In this document: piece by piece, positions 1 through 12,094 of the stretch
Position numbering within the stretch: position 1 is the stretch's first letter
Layout of the letters: each line of letters opens with the position of its first letter
NCBI GenBank assembly: GCA_030737875.1
Contig: CM060912.1
Span: 263,328,231 to 263,392,230 of the forward strand
Length of the DNA: 64,000 nt
Origin: Allium sativum
Lineage: Eukaryota; Streptophyta; Magnoliopsida; Asparagales; Amaryllidaceae
Direction: 5' to 3'
Made by a program: the position numbers and the translations under genes
Notes under the pieces: generated by a model
What the model saw: only the letters and a program-made list of their open reading frames with translations
Databases searched by the model: none
Told to the model about the DNA's origin: nothing

Positions 1-2122
1 TTTCCTTTTTATTCCTGGCATTTCCCCATGTCCCTATTACTTCATGATATATCAAACATTTCCTTCATTAACTATGCAACATATATGGATGGCGCCACTT
101 TTTTTCCATGCAATGTTTTCATACTTCACGTTAAATGTTTGCGCAAATTTAGTGTTAACTTCATAAACATCAACAAGTCGACAAACAGATGCTTAAACAT
201 CAAATCATTGAACTGTCCATTCATTCTATTTGAACTGAAAAAAAAATATAACATACGTGGATAATACCCACATGGAAAAGTTTTGGGATATTAGCATCTA
301 ATTTTGCATGTCTGGAATTTTGTGGTAATTTTATTTACCCATTACCAACAACCATTATACTACATGTACATGCATAATGAAGAAAACAAATTATTTCTCC
401 AGTAGATATACATTTTCTGCAGAAAAAAAGAAAAAAGGAGCTTAGGAAATACACATTCAAATGTCCTACATAATTGCTAGCAGTTCATACAATATCCGCC
501 AAATAATAGAAGCCCTGTATCTTATAAAGGCTACATCGGTCAATGGTAGTTTCAAGAAGGCAATCAAGTTTTTATTTTCAACATATACAGGCGTTTAGCC
601 TTTTGCACGCAATTTAGTAAATATAAAACTAAAATTCTTGGAAAATGCAGAAAGAGTGTACTAATCCCACTTCAAAATCCAACAACTATAATAAAAATCA
701 ATAACCAAAACAGCCAATGAATGGTAAATTGCAACAAGTCAAGCAATCATATTTAGCGCAACCGAAATAGTGAACTTGTAGAGAGCTTAATTGTAAGAGA
801 ACTTACAATTGGACGATGATAGCGAAAGAAGAAGTAAACAACGGTTTCTAGTGTCTTGGGTCGGAACGGAGGCGGCACGCTGGTAGCAAAAGCATGGCTA
901 CGGGTGAACCCGCATGGCTCAGGCCAGTGCTCTTCCATGACAGTGAAAAGGAGCATTAAATCGGTGCAGCGGCAAACAGAGGTGGAAGAAGCGGATCGGG
1001 GTGGACTGACGGTCGGAGAGGATTTCTGGTCTTGAGTGGTGTGGGTTCAGGTTGAACGGTGACGTCGGAAGGTGGTGTTCTCGTGGTTGCAGCGCCTCCT
1101 AGCTACGATGGAGGTCATGATGCTTCCAATTGAAGGTAAGAAGGGAGCTCCGTTCGATTTAGTGAGCGGTTTCCATTGGCTGGAAGACACAGTAAGATGG
1201 CGAGGATGGCTCAGCGCAAGGGTGCGCGGTGACAGCATTGGTGATCGGTGAGTAGACATGCGGTGGCCATTTGGAGAAGCAACAATTTGATTTGGGTGAG
1301 GAGCTTAGTTTGGTGAAAAAGAAAAAGAAACTGTTGTCCCCCAACAATGAAGGAGGAGGGTCCAATTAACGAAGGAAAGGGACACATGCGTCAACAATCC
1401 AGAAACCAAAACACTATAAATTCTGGCAGCATATTCAGGTGTCCATAATTCCAGCAAATTAGGACAAATGGCAAGAACCCATTAAACAATTATTTTCAAA
1501 GTTAGTATACCTATATTTTACACAATATACATACATTCAATGTACACATTCAAATATAAGTTTTAATTTAATAAAAATCCAATTACCAATTAAAATAAAT
1601 TAGATTTAAATCTCCCAAAGTAAATTTATATTTCAAAATTTATAATCTCTCCTAACAATATTGACATTTGAATCAAATATAAAAGTTCATATTTACGCTT
1701 ACTAATCAACTTTTTAAAATGAAATAAAGTAGTCTAGAATTCAAATAAAATCAAATGTATAAGCACATATTTTCAACATTAAATTAAATCATGCCACATA
1801 TATTTGATTTTCTCCTCAAATCAAAGCACAAGATTTATATTCCAAATTTTGGATTTATTTCCAAGGTTCCATTTCGAGCATTCGAATGAATCCAAATCAA
1901 CTAATAACGTCAATGTTGACCAGTTTTGACAAAAATGGTCTTATTAAATTTAGGAAGGAATTGTCGTTTAATTATATCTAAGCTACACTCAGGAGAAAAA
2001 AAATTCAAGTTTTAAATTAAATTTCAAAAAAAAGTTCTAATTAAATATCAATTTAATTCATTTTCTAAACGCCAAAATTTTTTGAGCAATTACAACCCCA
2101 TACTCAAATCCGGGTAGTTACA
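1..2122 (-). repeat. LTR (partial, runs off left edge) of an element inserted in the Tekay-like integrase
   Basis: The right end reads CCGGGTAGTTACA at 2110-2122, so on the minus strand it starts TGTAACTACCCGG, the same style as the other chromovirus-type LTR starts here (TGTAATGACCC, TGTAACACCCC). Immediately to the right the integrase reading of the Tekay-like element stops abruptly, so this is an insertion; ATAAA (2123-2127) would be one copy of the target duplication. The stretch 740-1370 is richer in GC and contains TTACAATTGGACGAT (805-819), close to a motif in the giant LTRs near 28420 (TTACTCACATTGGACGAT). No gene is recognised in it; short minus-strand ORFs at 753-1365 look accidental. 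The other LTR end, the internal region and the second target copy lie outside the window. Confidence 0.55.
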
Positions 2123-3975
2123 ATAAACCTTGAACTTTTGGTTAAGCGTTGCACGATGACCTAAATTCCTCCATTTCCTGTCATGGTTCTAGGTAGTCCA
2201 TCGACAAAATCCATCGATACTTGCTCCCACTTCCACGTAGGATCTTCCAATGGCTGAAGCAAACCACTCGGCTTCTTCTGTTCAGCTTTCACCAACTGAC
2301 AGTTCATGCACTTGAAAATGAACTTTCCAATATCTTGCTTCATCCCCTCCCAGTATTAGATTCAGTTCATGTCCTGATACATCTGATTACCACCGGTATG
2401 AATCGTCAACTTCGAGTGATGACATTCCCTCAGAACCTCATTCTCAATCTGTCGATATCAAGAACAACTAGTCGCCCTTGCTTTCGAAGCCAACCTTCTC
2501 GATCGACTTCGAACTCTTTACTCTCTGGTTCCAGCTTCTGGATAAACTTGACAAGCTTCACATCTCGTTTTTGATTCTTGCCAATCCTTTCGATAATAGT
2601 AGGTCTTGTTGATAAGCTTGCCAACATATCATGTTCCAATTCACACCTTGGCCTGAAATCGAATCTTGCCAAATACTCGAGGCTTTTCCATTCCGAAAAC
2701 ATTGCCCCTAAACTTGCGTGTCTTCGACTCAACGGATCTGTAATTGCATTACTTTTTACCAGGAGTATAGGCTATATCATAATCATATGATGCTAGAAAC
2801 TCGAACCATATTTGCTGCCGAACATTCAAATCTTTTTGGGAGAAAAGATACTTCAATGACTTGTGATCCGTAAACAACTCGAATCGAACTCCCAACAGAT
2901 AATCCCTCCACATATTCAGAGCAAACACAATTGCTGCCAACTCCAAATCATGAGTTGGATAATTCTTTTCATGCGGCTTCAGCAATCGATTCACGTAGGC
3001 CACAGCCTTATCCTTTTGCATCAGTACTGCTCCAAGTCTTGTACCACATGCATTGGTTTACACACCCATCTCTCCATTCGCACTTGGAACAGTTAGAACA
3101 AGAGCACTCTTCAGTCTCTCCTTCAGATTCCAAATGCTTGCCCATACGTTGCATCTCATGGGAACAAGTGGTTCTTCTTCGTTAAGTCTGTCAACGGTGC
3201 AGCTATCTTGGAGAAATCCTTGATAAACCGTCGGTAATATCCTACCAACCTAAGGAAACCCTAAACATCTGTCGCATTCTTAGGTCTATCCCAGTCCTGC
3301 ATTGCTACCACCTTAGCGAGGTCAATCGCTATCCCATTTCCAGGAACAACATGGCCTAAGAACTTCACTTACTCTTCCAGAAGTGACACTTCGAAAACTT
3401 AGCCTTCAGCTGATGCTTTCGCATGATTTCCACCATAACTCTCAAGTGCGTCTTGTGTTCTTCCTCATTCTGGGAGTAAACCACAATATCATCTACAAAC
3501 ACAAGCATAAACTTGTTCAACTAATCTCTGAAAATCTATTCATAAGATCCACAAAATACGCTGGCGCGTTAGTCAGCCCGAATGGCATCACCAACCATTC
3601 GAAGAAACCAGATGGTGTCCTAAAAGCAGTCTTTGGCACACTATCCTTTGCCACCCTCAACTGGTGGAACCCCGTTGCCAAATCAATATGAGAAAACACT
3701 TTGGCCTCGTGAAGCTGATCGAATAAGTAATCTATCCCCGGCAATGGATACTTGTTCTTCTTAATCACCTTGTTCAGCTCACGATAGTCCACACACAATC
3801 TCAACGAGCCATCAGCCTTGGCTGCAAACACAACTAGTGCACCCCACTTGGAAACACTTCTTCGAATGAATTCTTTTCCCAAAAGGTCACGAACTTGTAC
3901 CTCCAACTCTCGTTGTTCCTTAGGCGCCATCCTCCTAAGAGGCATAACGATTGATCTAGTACTCTTGACCAAATC
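2123..3975 (-). pseudogene. Tekay-like pol remnant: RT, RNase H, integrase N-terminal part
   Basis: Minus strand. RT at about 3975-3370 contains [28 protein letters not shown] and the catalytic FVDDI (near 3490, variant of YVDDI). The RT thumb region is frame-broken down to about 3020. RNase H-like domain at 3021-2749 contains [15 protein letters not shown] and TDHKSLKY. A linker follows (2732-2430). Integrase begins with the HHCC zinc-binding part (CMNCQ near 2300) and the first catalytic Asp in MDFVDGLPR. Reading continues through one stop to RLTKSSRF and ends at 2123, where an LTR is inserted. The D,D,E core beyond the first Asp is missing from the window. Confidence 0.85.
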
Positions 3976-4128
3976 GATCCTAAACTCAATCTCATGATGT
4001 GGCGGTAAACCTTTGGCCTCGTCAAAGACATCCTCAAACTCATTCGCGATCGGCTCTGATTACAAGTCTTCTTGTGGAATCACAAGCGAATATAGATAGC
4101 TTACAAAGACCCCGTCTTTGGGCTTACA

Positions 4129-5525
4129 TCAAATCAACACCTTTCGCCCTTCCACATCTCCGACTCTCACCTCTAGCTTCTTGCAATTTACCTTTGTCGC
4201 ATACCTCTTGAGCCAATCAATGCCCAAGATGATCCCAAACCCAGCGAAGTTAAGAACAAAGCAATCAAACACAAAAGAGCAACCATGACTCGACAACACT
4301 AGACCACGACACAACATGCACAAACTAGACGAACCCCCAACTGGGTTAGTCATGATCAATGGTCTATCACAAATCTCGGGTACAAAAACCAAGCGGCACA
4401 CAGGCTCATTACAAATGAATGAATGTGATGCTCCTATATCGAACAACACACGAACTAAAACACCATTAACTAGAAGAGAACCTTGAACAACGACACCCTT
4501 TCCCTTCTCCTCTGCAGTAGGAGCTCTTGAAGAAGATGGTATAGCTTCCAAAGCATATGCCTTTACAACCTGCTTTACCTTTGCTAATTCTGCTCAATCC
4601 TTCTTCTCATGCCCAGGCTTTCTGCACTTGAAGCACTTCTACTCAACTTTGGGATACTTGCACTCAATCGAGTAATGACCCTTCTGTTGGTAGTTAAAGC
4701 AAACCACCTCGCTCTTAGGATTCTTCTGGCCATCTTTCCTTTCTGCTGTTGTTGCTTCCTCTTCTTATTATTACCACCTTGTTGTGGTTTCTGAACTTCC
4801 TTGGTTGTAGCGACAACATTTGCTTCCTTTGAAAACAAGCTCTCATGGTGAACAACTTTTTCCACAATCTTCTCAAATGGATCATCAAGATGATCCACCA
4901 ATGACCTTTCAATATAGGTATCCAGACCCATAACAAACTTCTCGTTCTTCTAATAGGGTGCGTCGATGTATGAACGAGCATACCTGGACAAGGCCTCGAA
5001 ATCAAAAACATAATCAAGCATAGAACGACCATTCTGTTTTAGCTCTACAAACTTCTGGAATAAAGTAGACTTCTGAGCAGTGGAGATAAAATTTGTCTCG
5101 AATTTAACTTGGAACTGCTCCCAAGTTAATTCCCCTTCTAGTGTCTCAAGTGTAACTGAATTCCACCACTCCATAGCTTCCTGCAATTGTCTTGACGATA
5201 GCTTTCTCTAAGTTGCATCATCCAACCCCAAGTCTCCAAAAATACGAACACAAGAATCCATCCACCTTTGAACCTCTTTAGATGGTTCCATTCCTTTGAA
5301 TGGCTTTCCTCCTAGAGAAGTATAATCTTCGTACAACTTCACAAAATCCAAAACCCTAGGCAACTGAACTCCTACATCTACTGTGGCTGCCACTGAAGCA
5401 GGTACCCTTCGGATGAATGCTTCCATCATGGCCTCAAACATGGTTGGTTAGTCTGGTGCACCGCCATTACCCCTTCCAGACACAGCTCCTTACCTAGCAG
5501 TATGTATTGAAGCATGTCGTCTCAT
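4129..5525 (-). pseudogene. Tekay-like gag and aspartic protease remnant
   Basis: Minus strand. Gag probably starts at the ATG at 5525 (MRRHAS), in frame with the 77-codon open stretch 5441-5208 but separated from it by two stops. The capsid-like part continues at 5186-4950 (AMEWWNS, TWEQFQVKFE, FVELKQNGRSMLDYV) and 4931-4700. A nucleocapsid with two CCHC-type knuckles follows at about 4710-4600; the first has Tyr in place of the second Cys (CFNYQQKGHYSIEC). The protease (4551-4129) has LFDIGASHSFI, where D-T-G is expected, and GIDWLKRY. The stretch 3976-4128 between protease and RT is frame-broken. Several stops make it non-functional. Confidence 0.8.
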
Positions 5526-5694
5526 TCTAAATTTGCAAATTAGAATGATTAGCCACTTACAAGAAAAGCTGCTAAAGAAGTAAAAACGCTACTGTACTAT
5601 ATAGTATCATATAGTATACGTCCAATTGAAATGTACAAATACATCTCTCATATGTGATTACGTCTTCGAACTTTGGCTAAAATCGTTAACCAGA

Positions 5695-5706
5695 GCTCTA
5701 ATACCA
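5695..5706 (-). other. Primer-binding site, initiator-Met tRNA type (Tekay-like element)
   Basis: The minus strand reads TGGTATTAGAGC, one mismatch from the usual plant chromovirus site TGGTATCAGAGC. It lies two bases inside the LTR end at 5709. The 170 bases between it and the gag start (5526-5694) are an untranslated leader with nothing else recognised. Confidence 0.85.
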
Positions 5707-7084
5707 AATGTGACGACCACCCACAACCCCTGCACTATACAAGAGGGATGATGCGCTGAAAGGTGTGCTAGGCGGCTATAGACGATCATCAAGGTATGAT
5801 AACACAAACGGTACCTGTCATAAAACTCACAACGCAAAAAATAAAATATAGTAGAACATATACAACAGGTAATAATAATGAAGCATCATATAATAAAATT
5901 TTGAAACTTTCACAACATCCGGAAAGGTTATCCATACATCATAGGAAATGTCAAAGTTTGTACATAAAGCCTCACTACAACACTTATAGAACAACTCAAA
6001 CAGCGAAAACAGAAATACTAGATAGTAATAAAACTGGTACGTAATCCTCCAGTTCGCCTCTAAATTGCAACATCGTCCTCACTAAGCTATCACCTGTCAC
6101 ATGTCACCTAGTTTGTCCATCTACAACCGGATGAATAGCCCAAGGTAATATGAGGAAAACATAAAACCTTGAGTCAGACAACACTCTTAATGAGCGATAA
6201 AGCAGCTAACAACATCACCAATAAAGTATATGAGAATAGGTAGATTAACAAACCAATCTACCAAACACCAGAGAAGAACTCAACCCTGCCTTCCCCACAT
6301 CAGACAACGATAGCCTTAACATCAAACACTTCAACCATTTATTCATGGAAACTTGAACAAACACCACTAGCACTCATAGCATCCATATTATATGTATCTC
6401 ATGTAACCATCCTAATCGAATTTAACATTCCTCAAGCACAGGCCCCAGAGGCCTAAACCAATATCAGTCAAGCACCCAAGAAACATCTCGTTCAACGTTG
6501 GATAATTTACGTGAGACGGTACAAGCAAGGCAACTAATCAACCATTATAGACTCTGGCTATCACCGCCAATCCTTCTTTGAAACCATCGTTAATCGTATG
6601 ACGACCAACCTTGCCATATTTTAAAGGGTAATGATAACACCAGTTCTAGCATAAACTCCACACGCCTTTCAATGAAATGTATGTTTTTCTAACCTTGACA
6701 ACTATGCCTTTCAACGATACCCAAGGTACTCGACCATCAACCTTCTGGTCTTTTAGGTGCCCCTATTGTACCCCAACTTCGAGCCTGCTAGAACTTACGA
6801 CAATGATACTCTCTAGGCCTTCACATCTTTAGTCATCCAACCCGACGACTTTTCATTGCTCAAGTAACCTTCTCGAGGAATCTTTATCCACCAACTCACG
6901 ACCTTTGAGTTGTCATCTCTTCGTTGTTTCATACCAATAAACGAACATATTCAACACTTTGAATATCCCTAGCACTGCGCTGCAGCACGGGTTCGGGGGC
7001 ATCGGCCCCGAAAATTGTTTTCCAAACCTTTTTGTTCAAATCTGGGTCATACTCGAAAAATATTTTTTTTTAGAAATGATCCTG

Positions 7085-7460
7085 TGCCACCGACCCTACC
7101 ATTGGACATGCCGACTGATCCATCACTACACTTGCCGACCGATCCATCTTATAACCGACCGACCCGTCCTCTGCCGACCGACCCATCAATGCCCGACTGA
7201 CCTGTCAATGTCCAACCCGTCCATTTGAAAGCATGCTGACCTTTCTTAACCGACCCATGCCACTTTGACCGACCCATCTACTTTGATCATGACTGACCGA
7301 TCCCTAATTCCGCCTGACCGATCTATTTCCTGGGACCGATCTACCATCTTTATTGGTCGATCGATCCCATCGAGGACGACCAGTCCATCGTCTTTCAACA
7401 CCAATCGATCCAGTTCTTTGCCTATCGACCGACCCGAAATCATGACCGACCGACCCAAAG
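7085..7460. repeat. Degenerate GACCGACC-rich repeat in the Tekay-like LTR
   Basis: About 375 bp in which CCGACCGACCCATC-like words recur at irregular spacings of about 15-30 bp (for example 7128, 7155, 7173, 7257, 7432, 7446). It lies downstream of the LTR TATA box, so within the transcribed R/U5 part. The reading frames across it on both strands are by-products of the repeat. Confidence 0.6.
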
Positions 7461-8136
7461 TATTCTGATCTGATCCATACACTCCAGATCCAATCCATCA
7501 TGATTCCCACTTGAAATTCGACCAAAACTTCGCCAAACGACGAATTCGACGAAACCAACTCATCCAATTCATCCAATACAACCACAAACATGTTATGAAA
7601 TGACTAACATCATGAAAATGACAATTATCATAAAAATTATGTAAACTTTACCAAAATAATGATAAATGAACATATGAACGAAATTATGGACCTAACTCGC
7701 ATAAACATATGGAATAGCATAGAAATTACCTGTTTTAAGTTGCTAAATTAGATCCTATGGTGATTCATATGTAATTAAACTGTGATGTAGATCTAGGAGA
7801 AACCGAGTTAAAATGATGAAAATATGTGCATACAACTCATATACTTGCTTGAATCCGTGTGAGAGATGCATATCACTCACCAATTCTCCAAAATAACCCA
7901 AAATGATTGAAATATGATTCCAGACAGTGAAGAATTTGATCTAAACTCTTCAATTTGATGATCTCCCCCTCGAATGATGTAGATGTAGCTACCAACGATG
8001 TAGATCTTCGATTCTCTAATGTAGATCTCGAATTTTAATAGTGGAAAGGTGTAGGAGAATAGAGAAATGGAGGATCACAAGCTCCTCCAAATGAGAGAAT
8101 GGAGAATGTAAACTATTATCCATGCCTCATACCCCC

Positions 8137-8144
8137 ATTTATAG
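8137..8144 (-). promoter_or_regulatory. TATA box of Tekay-like LTR
   Basis: Minus strand CTATAAAT, about 385 bp inside the LTR from its 5' end; the expected place for the U3/R boundary of a minus-oriented LTR. Confidence 0.5.
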
Positions 8145-8525
8145 CCTTCCACCAGCCCACTAATGGGCCTTCCCAAATCAGCCCATTATGGCTTACAAAA
8201 CCTGATCACCCAACTGAAAAACTTTAAAACAATGATTCCTCCGAAACCGCTGAACCAAATCTTTAATGTGACCACTCTACGGAAAGAAAAACATCATTTC
8301 CTTTCCAGTGGCACATGTTTTAACACCTAATTCGATCCCAGTCAAAAGTTATGCCCTATATAAGACCGATAGGGTTAAAATGATCACAATCAAAATTGGT
8401 AAAAATTATGGACATTTCTCACATCCTCATAAACAACATATTAAAATATGAGAATGATCCAACCCTCTGGGAATAAAATAAAAATATTTTACGATCCCGC
8501 TATACGTAAAATGCGGGCTGTTAAA

Positions 8526-8902
8526 ACTTCACCTAGGCAGAAATGTTTTTCCTGATCCAAAGGAGAAGTGGCATTTGCCCAATCCATTTGGCACGTTAGT
8601 TCTCCGGTGCGGTCATTGGCAGATCAGCTTTTTTCATGTGTTTATCACATCTTTTTGGTAGAGCGAGTTTTGCTCGATCCAAACACAAGTATTTAACCCG
8701 ATCCTTCAATCAAGACTCATTCAATTCACGTTGTAAATTCATGCCTGATTCACAAACATTTTACACCAGATCCATGATATAATATGTGCTCGATCCTTAT
8801 TAAAACAACATTTAATTGATCAACTTGCAAATATAAATGATTTATCTTTTTCATGTGCAAACCCATATGATTTTTGAGCTACGTTACATGACGGAGTTAA
8901 CA
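8526..8902 (-). repeat. 3' LTR fragment of Tat-outer
   Basis: Matches 62362-62753 along its length and ends ACGGAGTTAACA at 8902, followed at once by the polypurine tract. The remaining 1.55 kb of this LTR were displaced by the Tekay-like insertion at 8525/8526. Confidence 0.85.
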
Positions 8903-9405
8903 TTTGCCCCTCGATATTTATAATTTTCGCTTACGAAAAATGTAAACTTCGAAATGGATATTGTATTTCATATTGGCACATGCTGATAAATATTTTGTTA
9001 TTTATTTTTGATGAATGAAAAGTAGTTCAGTTTTTTTTTTTTCATATTGGATGCTTCTTTATATTTGGACCAAAACATATACTCATATCTTTCTATTATG
9101 GATCGGGATAAATGTTTATTAGATGGATCAGTAAAATACTTAACAGACGGACTGAGTGAAAACTTTGCTTTGTGGACTGCTTCATATATAATGTCTTTTT
9201 GGTGCCGTAATCCTTTATTTCATTTTCAGCAGCTCCCACACATTTTAATGGCGGTTCAAAGTTTTTTCTGGGAGAATTCTCATGGATGAATCTCGGTGCC
9301 ATGTTCATAGATCAAGTCTTCATCGCACTTACCAAGATTAAGCAGTAGAAATGTCGGCTTCTACTTTCGATCTGGATCTTCACCGAGCTCAACTCAATTC
9401 AAAAT
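8903..9405 (-). other. Tat-outer 3' internal region: polypurine tract and antisense promoter side
   Basis: 8903-8915 on the minus strand reads ATCGAGGGGCAAA directly before the LTR, the polypurine tract that primes plus-strand synthesis; the same core CGAGGGGCAA precedes the 3' LTR in Tat-A and Tat-B. The rest holds no protein-coding gene. On the plus strand TATATAAT at 9185-9192 could be the TATA box of the antisense gene whose first coding exon begins at 44698, because the Athila element is inserted between them. Confidence 0.6.
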
Positions 9406-9410
9406 CAAAC
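9406..9410. repeat. Target-site duplication of the Athila-like element (left copy)
   Basis: CAAAC at 9406-9410, repeated exactly at 43849-43853. Confidence 0.9.
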
Positions 9411-10612
9411 TGATATACATGTAAATGTGTATATTTTATCAGCTTATGTATCTTGGTTTCTCTTTAAAATAATTGATACTGTGTATTTCTAGCTGCGTTT
9501 TCAGATTATTGATAAAAAGCATGGTTTAAAGTATTTTATGGATAAATCATGAAGAATTTGTTGAAAAAGAGTGAAGTTTTAAAAGTTAGCTTGATGTGAG
9601 GAATTGCTAAAGCTTGAAGAGTTTAAAGCTTGAGGAACGGTAGCAAATAGAGTTTAGTTAGATAGATTTGGCTCATTGAAGACTCATGTTTATTCACATA
9701 ACTCATTTGCATGTCCACTCACTCCAAGCATGACCACCGCATATGTACATTGGTTTATTTGTTATTTGGGCGAAGACTTTAGTCCCACATCTTGTAATTG
9801 CCCACTTAGTCTTGGTCATGGCAGCAATAAATACACCTGTATCTCTTTCATTTGAACATACTAATTACCTTGGTTTTATTCTGTAAACTCTTCTCTTGGA
9901 ATAAAACTATTCTTCTCATTTACTTTTTGTTTTATTTTATTTATGTTTTCTCTTTTCTGTTTAGCTTCTTCTCAGTTAATTCCCTTTAATTGGGGGGTGA
10001 TGATGCTTATAGACTAGATTCAATATGAATCACATAGCAAAAAAAAGACAAGGATTTTATCCATATTGATCTAGATCTTACCCAAGAGTTAGATTTGAAC
10101 CTTCATACTTTGTGTCATGTAAGAGCTGTGCTCCTTCACAGAGTATATTCTAGTTCGATCTAACACTTTTCAGATTTAGATCTAATTTTTAGGGTATTAG
10201 AAATAAGTAGTGACTCTGTCCTGATAGCTTATGGTTGTTTAAGAGCTTGGCCCCTGCATAGTCTATGCTTATAGTTATTCACATGTTTGTTTCTAAAAAT
10301 CCTAATTATTTTTGATGCATATTTGTGACAGAAACATGAGTTTGATATATATTAATCTGTTTGGCTATTGATGATTATTAATCCATTTTATGTCATTACT
10401 CCCTAATTACTTTCATATAATTAAGAAAACGTTCACTTTTTATTTATTTTCTGTTGTTTACAAAAATCAAACTTTCAGAATATTCTGATTGGATTTAGTA
10501 GTTAAAATAATTTTGGTCCTAGAGTTCGACACCCTTTACAACAACCCTTGTTGTTTAGGAAAGCCAAACGAATTCAATAATTGTTTACAATTGTTTAATT
10601 TGTTCACAAACA
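9411..10612 (+). repeat. 5' LTR of the Athila-like element
   Basis: Aligns with 42634-43848 along its whole length, including the blocks AAATACACCTGTATCTCTTT and TTTGGTCCTAGAGTTCGACA. The TATA region reads GCAATAAATACACC here and TTATAAATACACC in the 3' copy, so the box has mutated in this copy. Confidence 0.93.
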
Positions 10613-10614
10613 AA

Positions 10615-10638
10615 TTTTGGTGTTGTTGCCGGGGATCA
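10615..10638 (+). other. Primer-binding site, Asp-tRNA type (Athila-like)
   Basis: TTTTGGTGTTGTTGCCGGGG begins two bases after the LTR end. It corresponds to the Asp-tRNA complement used by Athila elements (TGGCGCCGTTGCCGGGGA) with three C-to-T or equivalent changes, which look like methylated-cytosine decay. Confidence 0.85.
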
Positions 10639-12094
10639 AAATAATTTTTATTAGTAAATCCTTCAGGTTATATTTTTTATTTTATTTCGTTTGTTTTCTT
10701 TCATATATAGAAGAAAATTCTTGTTTAATTGATTTGGTAGTATTCATTGATACCATACTCTTCCAAACAAGAGAGAAAATAAATACTTGCCCAATTTTCC
10801 CATTTCTTTCCAATTGTTTTTCTCGATTTCTTTCCTTTCTTTTCAAATTTCTTTCCAATTTCTCATATTTCTTCTTTTACAATACAAAAAAATTACAAGT
10901 TTCCTATGTTTTCCTAGTTTTTCTTCACTGTTCCATCTCTTACAACAAAGTTTGTTTTCTAAATCAAAGGAAAAAAGCTTCTTTCTAAAACTTTTTCTTT
11001 TGTATGTATTTCTACCGCAAATTCTCCGTTCTACAATTTCAAACTTCCTAAGCCGTTCATCATCACCAGCTTGAATTCCAATAGCACAACACATCACCAT
11101 CGTCAACCCCTACTTCCTCGATCAACAACTACCATACCAGCCCTTTTCATCTCAACAAATCTCCACTCATGTTACCCACTGATTCCACATCTTCTACCAT
11201 ACACGCAAAACCAGACCTATATCGATTCAAAAACTCTAACTTGCATTACAACTGCAGTCACAACTAGAAACCGCTGACACCAATACTAGAAGTCTCCATA
11301 GCCGATCGAACCTCTAATTCGGATTCACAAACCGCAAAACGCATCATCCGTCGAACTTCATCTGAAAAGTCGCATAATACCAAACTCGCAAATAAAAAAC
11401 CCAATCCGAAAATAAATAGGGCAAACTCGAATCGAATTCCAGATTCCCAAATCTAAGATGCAAATCTAATTCGAACTTAAAAATTAAGCCGTGAAAAAAG
11501 AAAAGAATCTGAATTGATTTTGTGTGAGATCCGATTCCTGAACAAAAAAAAGGCGCAATTTTTTGTCCTTGGCTGTTTCTGTTTTGGGTTGTGAAACAAA
11601 GCATTTGCATTGTTAAACATATAGAATGGTGGGCTAAACGTTTGTACTGCATGAACATTTGTGCACGTGCTTGACCGTGACTTGAGTTGTGTGTTTTGTC
11701 GAGCTTGGTTTCTTATTTTATTAGTTTATTTTTCTTCTTTCTTTTCTTTTCGTTTGTTAATTTGTTTTCTTTAAAAAAAAGTGAAATCTTCAAAAACAAA
11801 TCAAAGGCCAAAGTGAAAGACCAGATTCAAGCAAACGAACAAGAAATTCAGTGGTCAACAAATTTGCACACTAAGTGGGGTGTGAACGCGCTAGCATTAC
11901 TCACTTGCACTAGACGGACTGCCGATCTAAGTGAGTGTTTTCTAAATGCTACAAGGTGTGTTGTTGCTTGAAAAATATATAAAAGTTGCTTGTAAAGATT
12001 TCATGCAGGTGCCACGGCTTGCTTGTAAAAAATATATTTCTACAATTTATTATTTTGTTATTGAATAAAATATCCTAGAAAATTGCATTCATAT
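10639..12094 (+). other. Athila-like 5' leader, first part
   Basis: Untranslated leader between the primer-binding site and gag, interrupted at 12095 by a solo LTR. It contains T/C-rich tracts (10640-11000) and a stretch of ACC/CTC-rich sequence (11060-11290). ORFs of 68-123 codons occur on both strands, but none has a recognisable domain or a coding look. Confidence 0.6.

Larger units (their letters stand above)
2123..8525 (-). mobile_element. Tekay/Del-like Ty3/gypsy chromovirus, partial
   Basis: Minus-strand LTR retrotransposon. From right to left: 5' LTR (5709-8525), initiator-Met primer-binding site (5695-5706), gag, protease, reverse transcriptase, RNase H and the start of integrase, which is cut at 2122 by another LTR. 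The gag-pol order with integrase last, the Met primer and the RT and protease motifs fit plant chromoviruses of the Tekay/Del group. Its right end interrupts a Tat-like LTR (8526-8902). Integrase C-terminus, any chromodomain and the 3' LTR would lie left of the window. Every coding domain carries stops or frameshifts, so it is dead. Confidence 0.85.
5709..8525 (-). repeat. 5' LTR of the Tekay-like element
   Basis: About 2.8 kb. Its left end is TGTGACGACC at 5709, next to the primer-binding site. The right end is set by the junction with Tat-like LTR sequence (the match to 62362 onward starts at about 8526); the terminus reads GGGCTGTTAAAA instead of an expected GTTACA, so the last bases have mutated. 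On the minus strand a TATA box lies at 8137-8144. No ORF of interest; 7085-7460 holds a short-motif repeat. Confidence 0.75.

Noticed and set aside
753..1365. Minus-strand ORFs in the GC-richer part of the left-edge LTR
   Set aside because: Three overlapping short ORFs in different frames with no domain; best explained by base composition.
7246..7591. ORFs rich in Asp-Arg-Ser (DRS) repeats on the minus strand
   Set aside because: Direct product of the GACCGACC word array; open in several frames at once.
10617..11277. ORFs in the Athila leader as a separate small gene
   Set aside because: Phe/Ser-rich translations of T/C tracts, in the position of an untranslated leader, with no domain.
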